Assembly: GCA_002914845.1 (NCBI GenBank)
Contig: JXTC01000385.1
Coordinates: 153,890 to 217,889 of the forward strand
Reading direction: 5' to 3'
DNA: 64,000 nt
DNA from: Trema orientale
Taxonomy: Eukaryota > Streptophyta > Magnoliopsida > Rosales > Cannabaceae
In this document: one piece after another, positions 32,980 to 45,107 of the stretch
Position numbering within the stretch: the first letter of the stretch is position 1
Layout: every line of letters starts with the position of its first letter
Translations under genes and position numbers: made by a program
The notes under the pieces: model-generated
Database searches by the model: none
Told to the model about the DNA's origin: nothing
What the model saw: only the letters and a program-made list of their open reading frames with translations

Positions 32980-35900
32980 TTACAAAAAGTTTCGTCCTCG
33001 AAACTTAAAACAAATCTGGATAACCCAAGTGGCTTCTTCTATAGCGTGATTCCGCCATAGAACCTTTACAAGAGGAATCATCTTATTCCGGAGTTCTTTC
33101 TCTTTTCTGTCAAGGATTTTTACTGGCACTTCTTCGTACGATAACTCTGGATCTACATCCAAAGACTCATAGGTCAACACATGAGAGAAATCAAACAAAT
33201 ATTTCTGCAGCACAGATACATGGAACACATCATGTATCCTGGATAGGGCTAGGGGAAGGGCTAGTCGATAGGCCACCTCACCGACTCGCTCAATTATTTC
33301 GAAAGGCCCAATATACCTAGGGCTTAATTTACCCTTCTTGCCAAATCTTACTACTCCCCGCATCGGTGCCACTTTCAGAAACACCATTTCCCCAACTTTA
33401 AATTCCAACGCTCGTCGTCGCTTATCAGCGTACTTCTTTTGTCGATCAATTGAAGCTCTCAATCTCTTTTTAATCTTTTTAATAGCTCTAGTGGCTTGAT
33501 CCACCAATTCCGAACCTAAATGTCTTCTTTCACCAGCCTCGTGCCAATGAATTGGTGATCGACACTTACGACCATATAGCACTTCATACGGGGACGTTTT
33601 GATAGATTCTTGGTAACTGTTATTATGCGAAAACTCGATTAGTGGAAGATATTGGTTCCATGATCCTGAAAAATCGATCACAGAAGCTCTCAACATATCC
33701 TCTAGAGTTTGGATAGTTTGCTCACTTTGACCATCGGTTTGGGGATGCGCAGTTGTACTAAACTTTAACCGAGTCCCTAAACCTTTCTGTAAGCTTTTCC
33801 AAAATGCTGAGGTGAAACGTGCATCCCTGTCAGATATGATTGAAATAGGTATGCCATGCAGTCGAACAATTTCTTGTATATACAACCTCGCTAACTTATC
33901 CACTGTGTAAGTAGTCCGAATAGGCAGAAAATGGGCTGTTTTAGTCATTCTGTCCACAATGACCCATATGGAATCATGTCCTTCCTTTGTTTTTGGTAAA
34001 CCTGACACGAAATCCGTAGTGATTTGTTCCCACTTCCACTTAGGAATCTCCAACAGTTGTAACAATCCTGTCGGTCTCTGGTGTTCAGCTTTAACTTGCT
34101 GACACATTAAGCACTCTGCTACATAATCCACAACGTCTTTTTTTATACCTGACCACCAAAAATGTTGTTTCAAATCTACGTACATCTTTGTAGTTCCAGG
34201 GTGCATCGAATATGGAGTGTTATGGGATTCGTACAAGATTTGCCGCTTGATTTCAGAATCATCGGGCACACATATCCGGCCCTTAAACGTCAATGCTCCA
34301 TCATCTGACCTGTGAAAATTGGGACGTTTACCATTAGTCACCTCACCTTTCAATTTATCAATTAAGAGATTCAATAATTGACTTCCCCTAATTGCCTCCA
34401 GAATTATAGGTTGAATTGTTAATGCTGAAAATCTTCCCACTATTAACTCCATCTCCAGACTACACAGATCTTTTTGTAAACTCACAGGGATTTTCTCCAT
34501 AGTAATGGCATACGCCATAGACTTCTGACTTAAAGCATCTGCAACTTTATTAGCGTTTCTAGGGTGGTAGTGAATTTCATAATCATAATCATTCACTAAC
34601 TCCAACCACCTTCGTTGTCGCACGTAACTCCTTCTGTGTGAAGATGTATTTTAAACTTTTATGGTCGGTGTAGATATCACAATGTACACCGTACAAGTAG
34701 TGCCTCCAGATCTTCAATGCAAATACTATAGCTGCTAACTCCAAATCATGGGTAGGATAGATCTTTTCATAATCCTTCAGCTGTCTAGAAGCATATGCAG
34801 TAACTTTTCTATGTTGCATTAATACTGCTCCTAAGCCTTGATCCGACGCATCACTGTAAATCATAAAGCCTTCAACTCCATTTGGGATAGCCAATACTGG
34901 AGCTGTCACAAGACGTTCTTTCAACTCTTGAAAACTTTTTTCGCACTCATTAGACCATACAAACTTCACATTCTTACAAGTTAAAGCAGTCATTGGAGAA
35001 GCAATCTTGGAAAAACCTTCTACAAATCGTCTATAATAACCTGCCAATCCTAAGAAGCTCCTTACTTTAGTTGCATTTGTTGGTTGTTTCCACTGACTTA
35101 TAGCCTCTATTTTAGATGAGTCTACAGATATTCCATATCTCGAAACAACATGTCCAAGAAAAGATACATTTTCTAACCAAAACTCACATTTCGAGAATTT
35201 AGCATACTACTTCTTTTCTCTTAGTTTCTCCAGAACTATCTTAAAATGCAACTCATGTTCCTCGGCATTTTGTGAATATACTAAAATATCATCGATGAAT
35301 ACGATCACAAACTTATCTAGATAATCCGCAAATACTCTATTCATTAAATCCATGAAAGCTGCTAGAGCATTAGTGAGTCCAAAAGACATTACCAAGAACT
35401 CATAATGTCCATAGCGTGTACGAAATGCCATTTTTGGTACATCACCCTCCCGCACTTTGAGTTGATGATATCCATAACGCAAATCAATCTTAGAAAAGAC
35501 TGTCGCACCCTTCAATTAGTCCAATAAATCGTCGATCCGGGGTAGAGGATACTTATTTTTAATTGTCACCTTGTTCAACTCACGATAGTCAATGCACATT
35601 CTCATTGATCCATCTTTCTTCTTCACAAACAACACTGGTGCTCCCCAAGGTGAATAACTCGGCCGAATAAACTTCCTATCGAGCAATTCCTGCAATTGAA
35701 TCTTCAACTCTTTAAGTTCAACAGGCGCCATTCGATATGGTGCTTTGGAAATCGGTGCTATCCCGAATAGAAGTTCAATCTCGAACTCGATTTCACGATC
35801 TGACGGCAACCCTGGTAAATCTTCAGGGAATACATCCGCAAAAGTACATATAACTCGCACGTCAGTTAGCTGCACCTTTGTCTTCTTAGTGGTATCCACA

Positions 35901-37720
35901 ATATTAGCTAAGTATCCCATACACCCTTTTGCTAACATTCGTCTTGCTTTTATAACTGAAATCACTGGCGATCGACTTCCTCGTGATGTTCCTTTGAATT
36001 CAAACACTTCTCCTTCTGATGGTCGAAAAACAACCTTCTTCTTCTTACACACTATTGTGGCATTATTTCTGAATAGCCAATCCATTCCCAGTATAACATC
36101 ATAATCAACCATCTCTAATACTAGGAGATCCACTGTTAACTCGTGACCAGCGATGTTAACAGGTACAGTTTTGAAGCAAAACCATGACATCACAGTCTCA
36201 CCCGAAGGTAAAGAGACTTCGCACGCATCAGATAACAATTCAGACACATCATCAAGCTTCTTAACAAAAGATGCAGAAATAAAGGAATGCGATGCTCCAG
36301 AATCTACCAAAGCATAAGCTGAAGTGTTAGCGATAGAAATCTGACCTGCCACCATGTCAGACGTTCCCGCTTCAGCTTCTCCCTGGGTCAATGTATACAC
36401 CCTCGCATTTCCTTGCTTCTGCTCAGTCTTTTCCTGTTTAGGGCATTCACGAGCAAAATGGCCAGGCTTTCCACAGTTGTAACAATTCCGGTATACCTCT
36501 CCACAGTTTCCAAGGTGGCATTGCCTACACTGATTGCAATAGGGCCACAACTCAAAATCCTTGCGAGCTTGGTTGTCAGGTCCAGACTGGTTAAATTTTC
36601 TCTGATTTCCAGGCCCATTCCCATTCTTCCGCTTATTGTTGTTATTACTACTATTACTCTGGCGCTGCCCTCCTAGATAATTAGACCTCCCAGAAGCATT
36701 TGGCTCACGTTGAAATCTTCCTCCTCTATTTCCTCCATTACGCCAGTTTCCTCCAAATTGCAATCGACTAGAACCTTGCCCACTGAATCCTTGATTTTCT
36801 AAACGCTGAATGTTTTTCCTTTCAGGTTCATGCCATGACTCTTGGCGTATAGCACGCCTTACTGCATCAGCATATGATTCTGGTCCTTCTTTTCCCGTGT
36901 CTACCAAAGCAGCTAAGCGAGGACGAAGACCCTTCAAGAATCTCCATATCTTGCTTGCTTCTGTAGTTACCATGTCTGGTGCATACCGAGATAGTTGATC
37001 AAACTTTCGCACGTACTCCAATACTGACATATTCCCTTGCTTCAGATTGGTAAACTCATTTACCTTATAGTCTACTACCGCCTTACAATAGTACTTATTA
37101 TTGAACTCAACCAAAAATTCCATCCAACTCATTCTCGCTACTGCTTGAGATCTCTTCACAGCATCCCACCAAATTCTAGCATCATTCCTTAGCATATATA
37201 CAGCACATGCTACTTTCTATGTCTCCTCAATTTGGATAAATTCGAAGATCTTTTCCAGCTTGCTAATCCATTCTTCAGCTACAAAGGAATCAGTAGTTCC
37301 CTCAAAAATTGGCAGATTCTTCTTCGTAAATCTTTCTGATGCTAGTTTCATTGTCCTAGGCTCACCAGGTACCCCAGCTAGTGGTTGTAATGGTGGTGGT
37401 TGTCGCTCTACTTGCAGTGGTTCTGCCACTAGTGGTGGTGGCATTCCTTGTTTGGCCGCAAGTGGAGGTTACACTGGGTCTCCCTGTCTAGCAGGAATTC
37501 GCCGCATAAGAGTTTCGAACATTTCATTATGCCTGCGAGCATTCACTTCTTCTCTAATTCTGGCATCCTCTACTTGTTTCCACAATGATTCAGCTTGTTC
37601 TTGAACCATTTGTCGTAGCTCAGCTACTTCATTAGCGGTTGCCATCACAGGCTGATTAACCTCAGCTTGGGAATCTTCTGCCTGAGCTTGACTCCTTGTT
37701 ATAGTCCTACGAGGTGGCAT
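32980..37720 (-). pseudogene. gag-pol remnant of gypsy element 2
   Basis: Gag begins near 37720 (MPPRRTITRSQAQ) and has the core LPIFEGTTDSFVAEEWI near 37300. The zinc knuckle [16 protein letters not shown] is at about 36440-36487. Protease has [10 protein letters not shown] near 36300. Reverse transcriptase starts with [20 protein letters not shown] near 35740; [10 protein letters not shown] lies near 35465 and FIDDILVYS near 35285. RNase H has [15 protein letters not shown] near 34850. Integrase shows [17 protein letters not shown] near 34190, [14 protein letters not shown] near 34100 and TDFVSGLPKTKEG near 34000. The chromodomain-like tail has KILDRKEKELRNKMIPLVKV near 33100. Same lineage as element 1 but better kept; still broken. 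Confidence 0.92.
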
Positions 37721-37899
37721 AGTGTTCTATGTGTGGTTTTGTGTGTGTCTATTCCTATAGACGAGAACACATAATCAGAACTTGTAATGCAATATTTGAA
37801 CAAAGACCCAAGTCAACATACTTCAATATATACAAGCGTTATATACATTAAAAACAAGAGCATTACATATAACACCGAGCACTTGTTACATATAACAAA

Positions 37900-38524
37900 A
37901 TTTAAGTGCTACCGCTTCAACTATATACAAAGGGTACACATCACATAACTGGATTAATTCCCTTAGTATTCATGAGTTACTCCCATAACTTGTTTCATTT
38001 TCTCCTGAATCTTCCTCAAGATTTTCCTCTGGATTCTCTTCAGGATCTTCCTCTGAATCCTTTTCATCAAACACTTCCATCTCCGAAGCATCAGTATCAT
38101 TAGCATTCAGTGTCTAAACCTGACTTTCCCACATATAAACAGCAAAGTTTGGCCTAAAAGTTCTTTCAAGTGAAAACTTGAACTGATTCCATTTACGAAG
38201 TATTGGGTCTACACCTCTCCTATCAAACCACTGAGAAGCTTCTCCTCTTAAGTATAGGCTAGCTATGTCTAACTTCAGAGGACCAGGTACAGCTGCAATT
38301 GTAAAAATCCTACTCATAAGACTAGTCCAATCAAACACATGCATTGATTGGTTTCCATAAAATAAAGGAGGCTCATAGTTCTCCACTCGCCTCACATAAA
38401 CGGCCTTATCATCATAAGTGTGAGTCATATTATTGTTCACCTCTGGCTCAAATTTCTGAGAACAATCCATCCTTCCCTCAGTTGACATATCTATCATAAT
38501 CAACAAAATTTCAAACTTAAACAA
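37900..38524 (-). pseudogene. Second gag-like frame between the primer-binding site and gag of element 2
   Basis: A frame at 38114-38524 encodes PPLFYGNQSMHVFDWTSLMS, then IASLYLRGEASQWFDRRG and WNQFKFSLERTFRPNF. This is the pattern of a retrotransposon gag capsid domain (the A-S-L-Y-L-x-G-E-A-x-x-W signature), but it is clearly different from the element's own gag. A Glu/Asp-rich tail follows to about 37990. It may be a gag fragment captured from another gypsy lineage. Part of a fossil element; no function claimed. Confidence 0.6.
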
Positions 38525-38617
38525 GGGTCTTCACAAGACTAGCTAGATAAATATTTATACTTACAGTGAGCAGAAACCTTGTCGTCGTGTAATGTACATA
38601 TAGTTTTGTCTACAGAA

Positions 38618-38646
38618 CCGGCTCAACTCTAGCTCTGATACCATTT
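38618..38646 (-). other. Primer-binding site of gypsy element 2
   Basis: Read on the minus strand, TGGTATCAGAGCT lies just inside the 5' LTR border at 38647. It is the initiator Met tRNA type and fixes element orientation as minus. Confidence 0.85.
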
Positions 38647-39117
38647 TGTAACACCCTCCATGTTAATTATGATTAAAATTGTTATTTTATAAAAATTTCC
38701 AAAAAAAAAACAAGGCCGAGTAAAACATGTAAGTTTTTTTTTTTTTCACAATTACCTCGTTTGTTTACAACACAAATATACAAAACAACTTCTAAATTCC
38801 AAATAATAAAATTTAAGCCACTATCAAAACATTTTCATTCTTCCCACGGTCAGGCCATATGTACATTGCACGCTGACTGGTCTGCTCATCATTGGCTAAC
38901 TTTGTTCTTTCCTTTACCTACAGTATAGAGCAACTATATAAGCATAATGCTTAGTAAGGCAAGACAGATTATACACCGAACTCCAAAATAGGCAAACTAC
39001 ATAAAACTTAACACGGCATCCACAATGCACAACAAAGCTATAAAAACAAGCACAACAAGTGTGTCGACAATAACACACAAAAATGGGTCCTTAACCCTTA
39101 TTATTTTCTTATCCAAC

Positions 39118-39705
39118 AATGGGCGACTCATCACAAGCATTGCCAGTCTCGCTCAATAGTGACTCATCATAAGTATCACTGGAGTGCACGTAATGACTCA
39201 TCACAAGCATCGTTATCTTAATTCCGCTAGTGACTCATTACAAGCATCACTAAATGTGCACACAACGACTCATCACAAGCATTATTACCATAATTATATT
39301 GTGTACGTAACGACTCATTATAAGCATCGTTACCTTAACTCCGTTAGTGACTCATCACAAGCATTACTAACTGTGCACGTAACGACTCGTCACAAGTATC
39401 GTTACCTTAACTCCATTAGTGACTCATCACAAGCATCACTAACTGTGCACGTAACAACTCATCATAAGCATCGTTACGATAATTCCATTGTGCACGTAAC
39501 GACTCATCACAAGCATCGTTACCTTAACTCCGTTAGTGACTCATCACAAGCATCATTAACTGTTCACGTAACCACTCATCACAAGCATCGTTATCTTAAT
39601 TCCATTAGTGACTCATCACAAGCATCACTAACTGTGCACGTAGTGACTCATCACAAGCATCGTTACCATAATTCCATTATGTACATAACAATTCACCACA
39701 TGTAT
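39118..39705. repeat. GACTCATCACAAGCATC array, 16 copies, in the 5' LTR
   Basis: Same arrangement and copy number as the array at 30905-31490, with scattered transitions (for example GACTCGTCA, GACTCATTA). It lies in the upstream half of the LTR in element orientation or near its centre, depending on where transcription starts, which I cannot place. Confidence 0.9.
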
Positions 39706-39953
39706 CAATTGGTAAGTGCATATACGTGCATTTGCATAAGTACTTTACTATGTGCTAACATAATATCTTAGTAACACAAAATCAACTTATCACGTACAAT
39801 AAGCAAAGCACAATAAATATATTTCTAGTACAATTTTTGCACCACTAGTTACTCAATACTATAGATAAATAACTGCACTTACCTAGAAATGGTGTACCTC
39901 AAGCTTTAGTAAAACAGTTCACACCAAAATCTCACGCACAACTGATCCTACTG

Positions 39954-39954
39954 N
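39954..39954. other. Unresolved base (N)
   Basis: Second N, in the 5' LTR of element 2, beside a block that has no counterpart in the 3' LTR. Confidence 0.8.
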
Positions 39955-41208
39955 TTAAACATAAAAGCAACTTAGTTTCAGTCATTGCTCTCAAATATAG
40001 TACTCAAGGTGTACTAGGGGTTAAGATAAAATCAAACTTCAGTGTAAAACACTTAAAACGATCATTTTCTAGGTCTGAAAAAATTTGGTTGACCACACCA
40101 AAACAATCCCAGAAGCCAACCCATGTTCAACTAGTTGATTTAGGCATTAAAAATAGATTGTGGTCGACCACGATAAAATCTGGTCGACCACAAATAGCTC
40201 CAGAGACGATAATCTGTTTTGCTGACAGCGACAAAAATGTATCTTTGAAAAATCACAGAAAATCGAACCTTCATCAGAATTTTACAAATAAGGTCAATTT
40301 GGAAAGAGCTAGATGTCTATTACGACATAATAAAATTTCAGTTCATTTGGATAAGTATAAAGGAATGAAATACTCAAAATACAGAAACTGCTCAGTGAAA
40401 AACCAAAAATTCCAGATTTTGATTTTTTTGCAAAAACTCCAAATCAAGCTATACATACTGATCAGAAATGTATTTTCACAAGCTTTACAACAAGAATGAG
40501 AACAAAAAGAACCTTATAACACATCCCATAACAGTTATTAGGAGCTCGTACGAAAATCAAACAAAACTTTCATAAAGTTTCAAAGCTTTTTACCTTAATT
40601 CATTGACATGCAAAGAGAGATTGAGTTAAAAAGCTCCAAAACTTAAGAGAAACCAGCATTACAGAGAGAGCGTAAGAGTAAGAGTTTTGTGTTTTGTTTT
40701 TCCTTTTTTCTAATGTATAAAAGCTGGGGACTCAGAAGAAGGAAATATGAGGGAATTTTTGTGATTTTTGTTTTTCTTTTATACTTCAAAACAGATGGTA
40801 TAGATAGGTGTCAATACCTATCCTTCAATTAGGAACAACTGTCCTATACGTGTGTAGGTTGAGCATGTATTAATATTTTTTTCTTTTCTTTTTTTTTTTC
40901 CTAGTACTCAGGTTTTGCAAATTTATGAAAATTATCCTAGTTTCTAGAAATTATTCCAAATATACCCTTTAAGCACAAAAGTTTTGGGAAAATACTACTC
41001 GATAACCAAAACCTTCATAAATCACAAATATAATTGCCAATACTAAGCTCCAATTTAATCTATATAACAATAAATTCACGGAATTAACCTCGTGAATTAT
41101 GTGCGTAAGATTTAATAATATAATATAATCTTTATTGTATTTCTCACTTCACAATAATACACACAAAAGAAATACAATAATGTTGCTCACAAAAATTAGG
41201 GGATTACA

Positions 41209-41843
41209 GCCCCTTTGATGAGGGAAGGAGTTTTCAAAAACCTCACACGACGGTTGCACCTTATTTTACTCTTGGCCAGAGTTTTCGCCCAATGTTATCA
41301 CGACCTATCGACTTACGGGACTGGCAGTATGCTAAGGGGGCCCAACTATGAATGTTTTTAAAGAAAATACATGGACTCAAATGTTTAAGAAAGAAAAGGG
41401 TACAATGGGAACTTTATGGAATTTTAAAGTATACATAAGCATGCATAGTTTTTACTTACTCAGCTTTAGTTCAATTTAGTCTTGTGATGCAGATGAGGAG
41501 GCACATTTTGGTAATGACTAGCTGGTTGTCTGGCTTGCCTTTTGTTGCCGTGATCATACAGATGTGGACGAGCTTGACTTGTGGGCGACATTTTTGTTTT
41601 GAGATATTTTGGTGTAATATAAATACTACTGCTGATGGCAAAATAGACTGGTGAAATCCTCTTTTGATTGTACATTTTATAAAGATACTTTTTGCAAGTA
41701 CTGCCACGCAGTTGCTTCGTTTAAAAGTTTTAGAAAGTTCACATTTACCCACCTTTTTATATACTAAAGATATATTTTAAGAAAGAATAACACTTCCTAG
41801 TTTAGCTGTATATGATAATATGGTTAAACTAGGGGGCGTTACA
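41209..41843 (+). repeat. 3' LTR copy of gypsy element 1, second segment
   Basis: Begins with the second GCCCC copy and continues the alignment with the left LTR (from about 23155) to the terminal GGGGGCGTTACA. It is followed by the outer duplication AAATC. Confidence 0.85.
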
Positions 41844-42236
41844 AAATCATTTACAAAATACATAGTTTGGTAACTATGGCTGATGATTAGACTCCAAAAT
41901 TTCAACTTACACAATAGAATAAGATGAATTATGTAATTGATGTAGCAATGTCATTTTTTGTTACATATTGTTAAATTTGTAATATAAATAAGTCATGTGT
42001 AAAGTTGTGTAAAGTACACAGTTTCGTAATTATATCAAAGAGCGAAACTCTGACTTTAAGAGCCAAACGATGCCCAATCTGTGCATGACTCATTTAAGTT
42101 AAAATTTAACAAATTGTGATAAAAGAGTCATTACTGTAATAATTGCATAGTTCGTGATAGTTTACTATATATGTAAGTTGAAAATTCGGGGACTAAAGTT
42201 ATATAATATATATAATTTAAGGGTAATTATTAAAAA

Positions 42237-43513
42237 AAAAAGATAAAAACTCATTATGTATGATAAGTAATAAATAATTATAAAAGTAAGATAAATCTCC
42301 TCTTCTTTTTTGACGTGAAAATTTTTAAATGGGTTTTAAATCATTCTTTCTTCTTTTTTGATATCTAGTCTCCTTCTCAAAATCCTAAGGCTCTCAATTT
42401 CCTTGTCCTTCTAGAATGGAGCTGCAACTCTCCTTCACTCTCCAGTCTTCTTTCTTGCTTTTTTCCATATATAATCAAAGATATAGATAAAATTATATTT
42501 GCTCTTTTCGTACCAATTAAATATCATATTATTTCCTTGATTATTAATATGATTGTAAACTTTGTATATATTTATTATGTACAAGATTATTTAGTTTAAG
42601 AATAATAATATAAAACAGTTAATAATCGTTGAATGAAGTCGGGTAGTTTATTTAATTAAGATTATTACTGTAGTCTATCCTCTATTATGAGTACTATAAT
42701 CTATTAATGCATTATTAATGCAGTCTTTCTGTATTCTTTTTTGTTTTATTTTAATAAATTTCTGAGTCTGAGTAGGGTGACTGTTTTAGGCTTTTGAGTT
42801 GGGTATCATCTTAGTTGAGATGCTTCTCTAAAAGTCCTATTATCCTCTCCTCTAGCCTTTATTCGAAAAAATGAGTACTACAATTTATCCCAATTATAAA
42901 TATGGAAACATTAAAATAGAGACATTATATATAATAGAGATTATATAGAACTGAACCAAGATGAAAATGAATCTCTAATAAACTCCGTTAGGATGTAGAG
43001 AGTTCATATTCATCAACCGATAATTATATATTGATTCACCTTAATCATGAGTAAATATGAACTCCTATTTGTTATATTGTATCTTTTGATTTATATGAGT
43101 AAGGTCTATTATAATAACATACCAATATTTTAGTACTTTGAAGATGTAATGTTATAATTAGATAGGAAAATATTTCACAGATATGGAATCCATTTCTTCA
43201 CTTATTAGAAATTAGAAGAGACATTATATTAAGTATTGATTCGAGCCTTGAACAATAAGTGTATTGTTTTCGTTAATAGTTAATAAAAATTAAAAATTTA
43301 TGATTGGTCATGAATTAATTATTTATTAGAAAATCAATGACACTTAAGAATAAAAAAATAAGTAGAGAGGTTAAGGGACTTAGACCTAGCTCTAACAATG
43401 AGTACTGTCTTGGGTCAGTTTATATGTAACTCGAGTTTATTATTCGTCTTTAATAAATCAAAACTAAAATATACAGATATTATGAGTGTCCCATTAGACT
43501 TTCGGGACTAGTC
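42237..43513. other. AT-rich intergenic spacer
   Basis: No gene or clear repeat found. Short similar phrases (TATAATCTATTAATGCATTATTAATGC near 42700) suggest local duplication only. Confidence 0.4.
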
Positions 43514-43816
43514 TTGTCTGTTGAGGGTATGAGTCAAGTTTTCATTTTACCCGATGGGCAAACCTGTTGGGTGCACGGGAAGGGCCGACTCTTTCTCAAT
43601 CACGTGCTCGGTTGCTCAGGATATAAACAACCTGAGTGCTCAAATATCCTGCGAGTAGATACATGTACTCTTTGGGAACATGCAATCTTCGGGAAGCATA
43701 GTCCTTGGATAAAGGAAAATCCTAAGATTTTATACTTAGAACCCCTATGGGAAGCCTCCTACCTGGGGTTTTGTCCTCGGATCTTGTTCTCAGAAATACC
43801 TTCTAGCAAAGACTAA
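43514..43816 (+). other. Unrecognised 100-codon open frame in a GC-richer patch
   Basis: It starts MSVEGMSQVFILPDGQ and has eight cysteines in total but no spacing I recognise. The patch (about 43490-43810) is clearly richer in G and C than its flanks, which alone lengthens open frames. It lies just upstream of a gypsy 3' remnant and could be non-coding element sequence. No function is assigned, and I think it unlikely to be a real gene. Confidence 0.2.
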
Positions 43817-43939
43817 TTGGAAAATGTTCTCCTCTTATTTAACCGAAAAATGAAATAGAACTATAGAATGATTCTCGACAAAATTTCTCCAAAGTTTGGA
43901 TAAACTGGCTAAAATTTCAATTTTTGTCAAAAGAGAATA

Positions 43940-44790
43940 AGAATTGTATATGATGCAAATCAAGATACGGTTACAAAGGAGCCAATTCAAGTTCCAATTG
44001 GACCGATTACAAGAGCTCAAGCTAAAAGATTCAAGGAGTCTCTCAATGGACTGATTCAAAGCATTTGGACTGAGATGAATTCTTGGAGGCCCAAGGATGA
44101 TGTTCCATGTGGTCCACAAGGTTGGATTTCCATGATTCAAGCTTTAGAATAATCTAGAAAAGACTCTCAAAAGATGATTGCTTAAGGGTGCGTGAATTAA
44201 AGCTTAGTTTCCAGATTTTGGTGACTTACACGAAGTTGACTCATCAAGGAGAATAATTGGCTGCAACTAACTAAATTACGTTTCTTATTTATTTATTATT
44301 AGTTTTATTGTTGAGTTGTAAGGCATGCATACCAATTAAGATACTTTCTTTTTTTATTGTGAAGTAGATTTGTTTTAGGGTAATTGTAGGAATTCAACCT
44401 TCAGAATTCAAATTAGGATATTTTAGTTTTCTTTTCTTATTTTGGGAAGCTTTTTAGGGGATTTTTAGCAGCCAATTTCGTGGTCCATATGTATATAAAT
44501 AGCCATTAGCTTAATTAAAAGATCAGATTATAATTCAGAAAAATTGAGAGTAATTTTTCTTTGGTTCTTTGAGAACTTATTCGAATTTATCAGATTTCTC
44601 TGTGGCGTTCATCTCTTGACTTATCAATCGAGTTTTCCATCTTTAATTGTGGCGTCTTTCTTTATACCAAGGTTCACATCTCTTTATAGGTGTTGGGCCG
44701 AGGTTTTCCATCCGAATCTGATTGTAGAACGGTCCTAGGCATTATCCTTGTTTCGGATTTCATCACAAGGGGTTTTTCTTAGAGAATTTA
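43940..44790 (+). mobile_element. 3' end of another Ty3/gypsy element (polyprotein tail plus LTR part)
   Basis: A reading stretch near 43980-44150 encodes VPIGPITRARAKRFKESLNG and then LIQSIW, the characteristic C-terminal tail of one group of plant gypsy polyproteins. A stop follows, then LTR-like sequence with a TATA box (GTATATAAATAG, 44491-44502) and the typical downstream GTGGCGTTCATC. A 45-bp flank motif ending AGAATTGTATATG occurs on both sides (43909-43955 and 44836-44886). Fossil fragment; the remainder of the element is not in the window. Confidence 0.55.
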
Positions 44791-45010
44791 GGGTGGGTGA
44801 TATTTTTTTAAAAATTTCTACTAGTAAATGACCTCATTTAGTAAATTTCAATTTTTTTTTCAAAGGAGAACAAGAATTGTATATGGGCCCTACTCTTGGA
44901 TCATGTAAGATCATTATATTTGCACTATCGATACTCGAAGTTTTTCTTAGAGAATTTAGGGTGGGTGTAAAAACTTTCCGTTTGTAAATGACCTTATTTA
45001 TTAATTTAAA
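44774..45010. repeat. Direct repeat, about 165-bp spacing
   Basis: GTTTTTCTTAGAGAATTTAG plus GGTGGGTG occurs at 44774 and 44939, followed in both by a related stretch (GTAAATGACCTCATTTA / GTAAATGACCTTATTTA). It is a tandem partial duplication next to the gypsy fragment. Confidence 0.7.
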
Positions 45011-45075
45011 GATCAATGACCTTTTTTATAGCTAAATATCCATTTGTTAGTTTGAAGTTTTTAGATTTCTTTTTG

Positions 45076-45107
<32 letters not shown>

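Larger units (their letters stand above)
30431..41208 (-). mobile_element. Ty3/gypsy element 2 (Tekay/Del-type chromovirus), inserted in element 1
   Basis: 10,778 bp, minus strand, flanked by the 5-bp duplication GCCCC (30426-30430 and 41209-41213). LTRs are 30431-32968 (3') and 38647-41208 (5'). Both begin TGTAACACCC on the plus strand and end in ATTACA. The first 250 bp of the two LTRs differ at about 11 positions, nearly all transitions. Coding runs from about 37720 down to 32980 with about five breaks. It lies within the right LTR of element 1, so it is the younger of the two. It carries a second gag-like frame ahead of gag and an unusual box array in each LTR. Confidence 0.92.
38647..41208 (-). 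repeat. 5' LTR of gypsy element 2
   Basis: 2562 bp, about 95% like the 3' LTR by eye. The main difference is a block around 39893-39955 that does not match the counterpart near 31662. It has the same 16-box array at 39118-39705. Confidence 0.9.
20800..41843 (+). mobile_element. Ty3/gypsy element 1 (Tekay/Del-type chromovirus), decayed, split by element 2
   Basis: It is flanked by the 5-bp duplication AAATC (20795-20799 and 41844-41848). Ends are TGTGATGCCC and GGGGGCGTTACA. The left LTR is 20800-23786; the coding interior is on the plus strand to about 28376; the right LTR copy is 28377-30430 plus 41209-41843, interrupted by element 2. In about 260 aligned bases the two LTRs show about 13 differences by eye, mostly transitions, pointing to an insertion a few million years old at most. 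The interior is broken in about six or more places. It sits inside a MULE-like element. Confidence 0.9.
20644..42236. mobile_element. Small MULE-like element hosting the nested gypsy pair
   Basis: The left part (20644-20799) begins GGGTTAATTTACATTATTAG and contains CTATGTAATTATTGTAGCAAT, matching the left arm of the 645-2824 MULE. The right part (41849 to about 42236), read inverted, carries the same blocks (CCCTTAAATTATATA, CCCGAATTTTCAACTTACAT, TATGCAATTATTACAGTAAT). Without the gypsy insertion it would be about 545 bp. The outer right tip has decayed into poly-A and no target-site duplication is clear. Confidence 0.6.
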
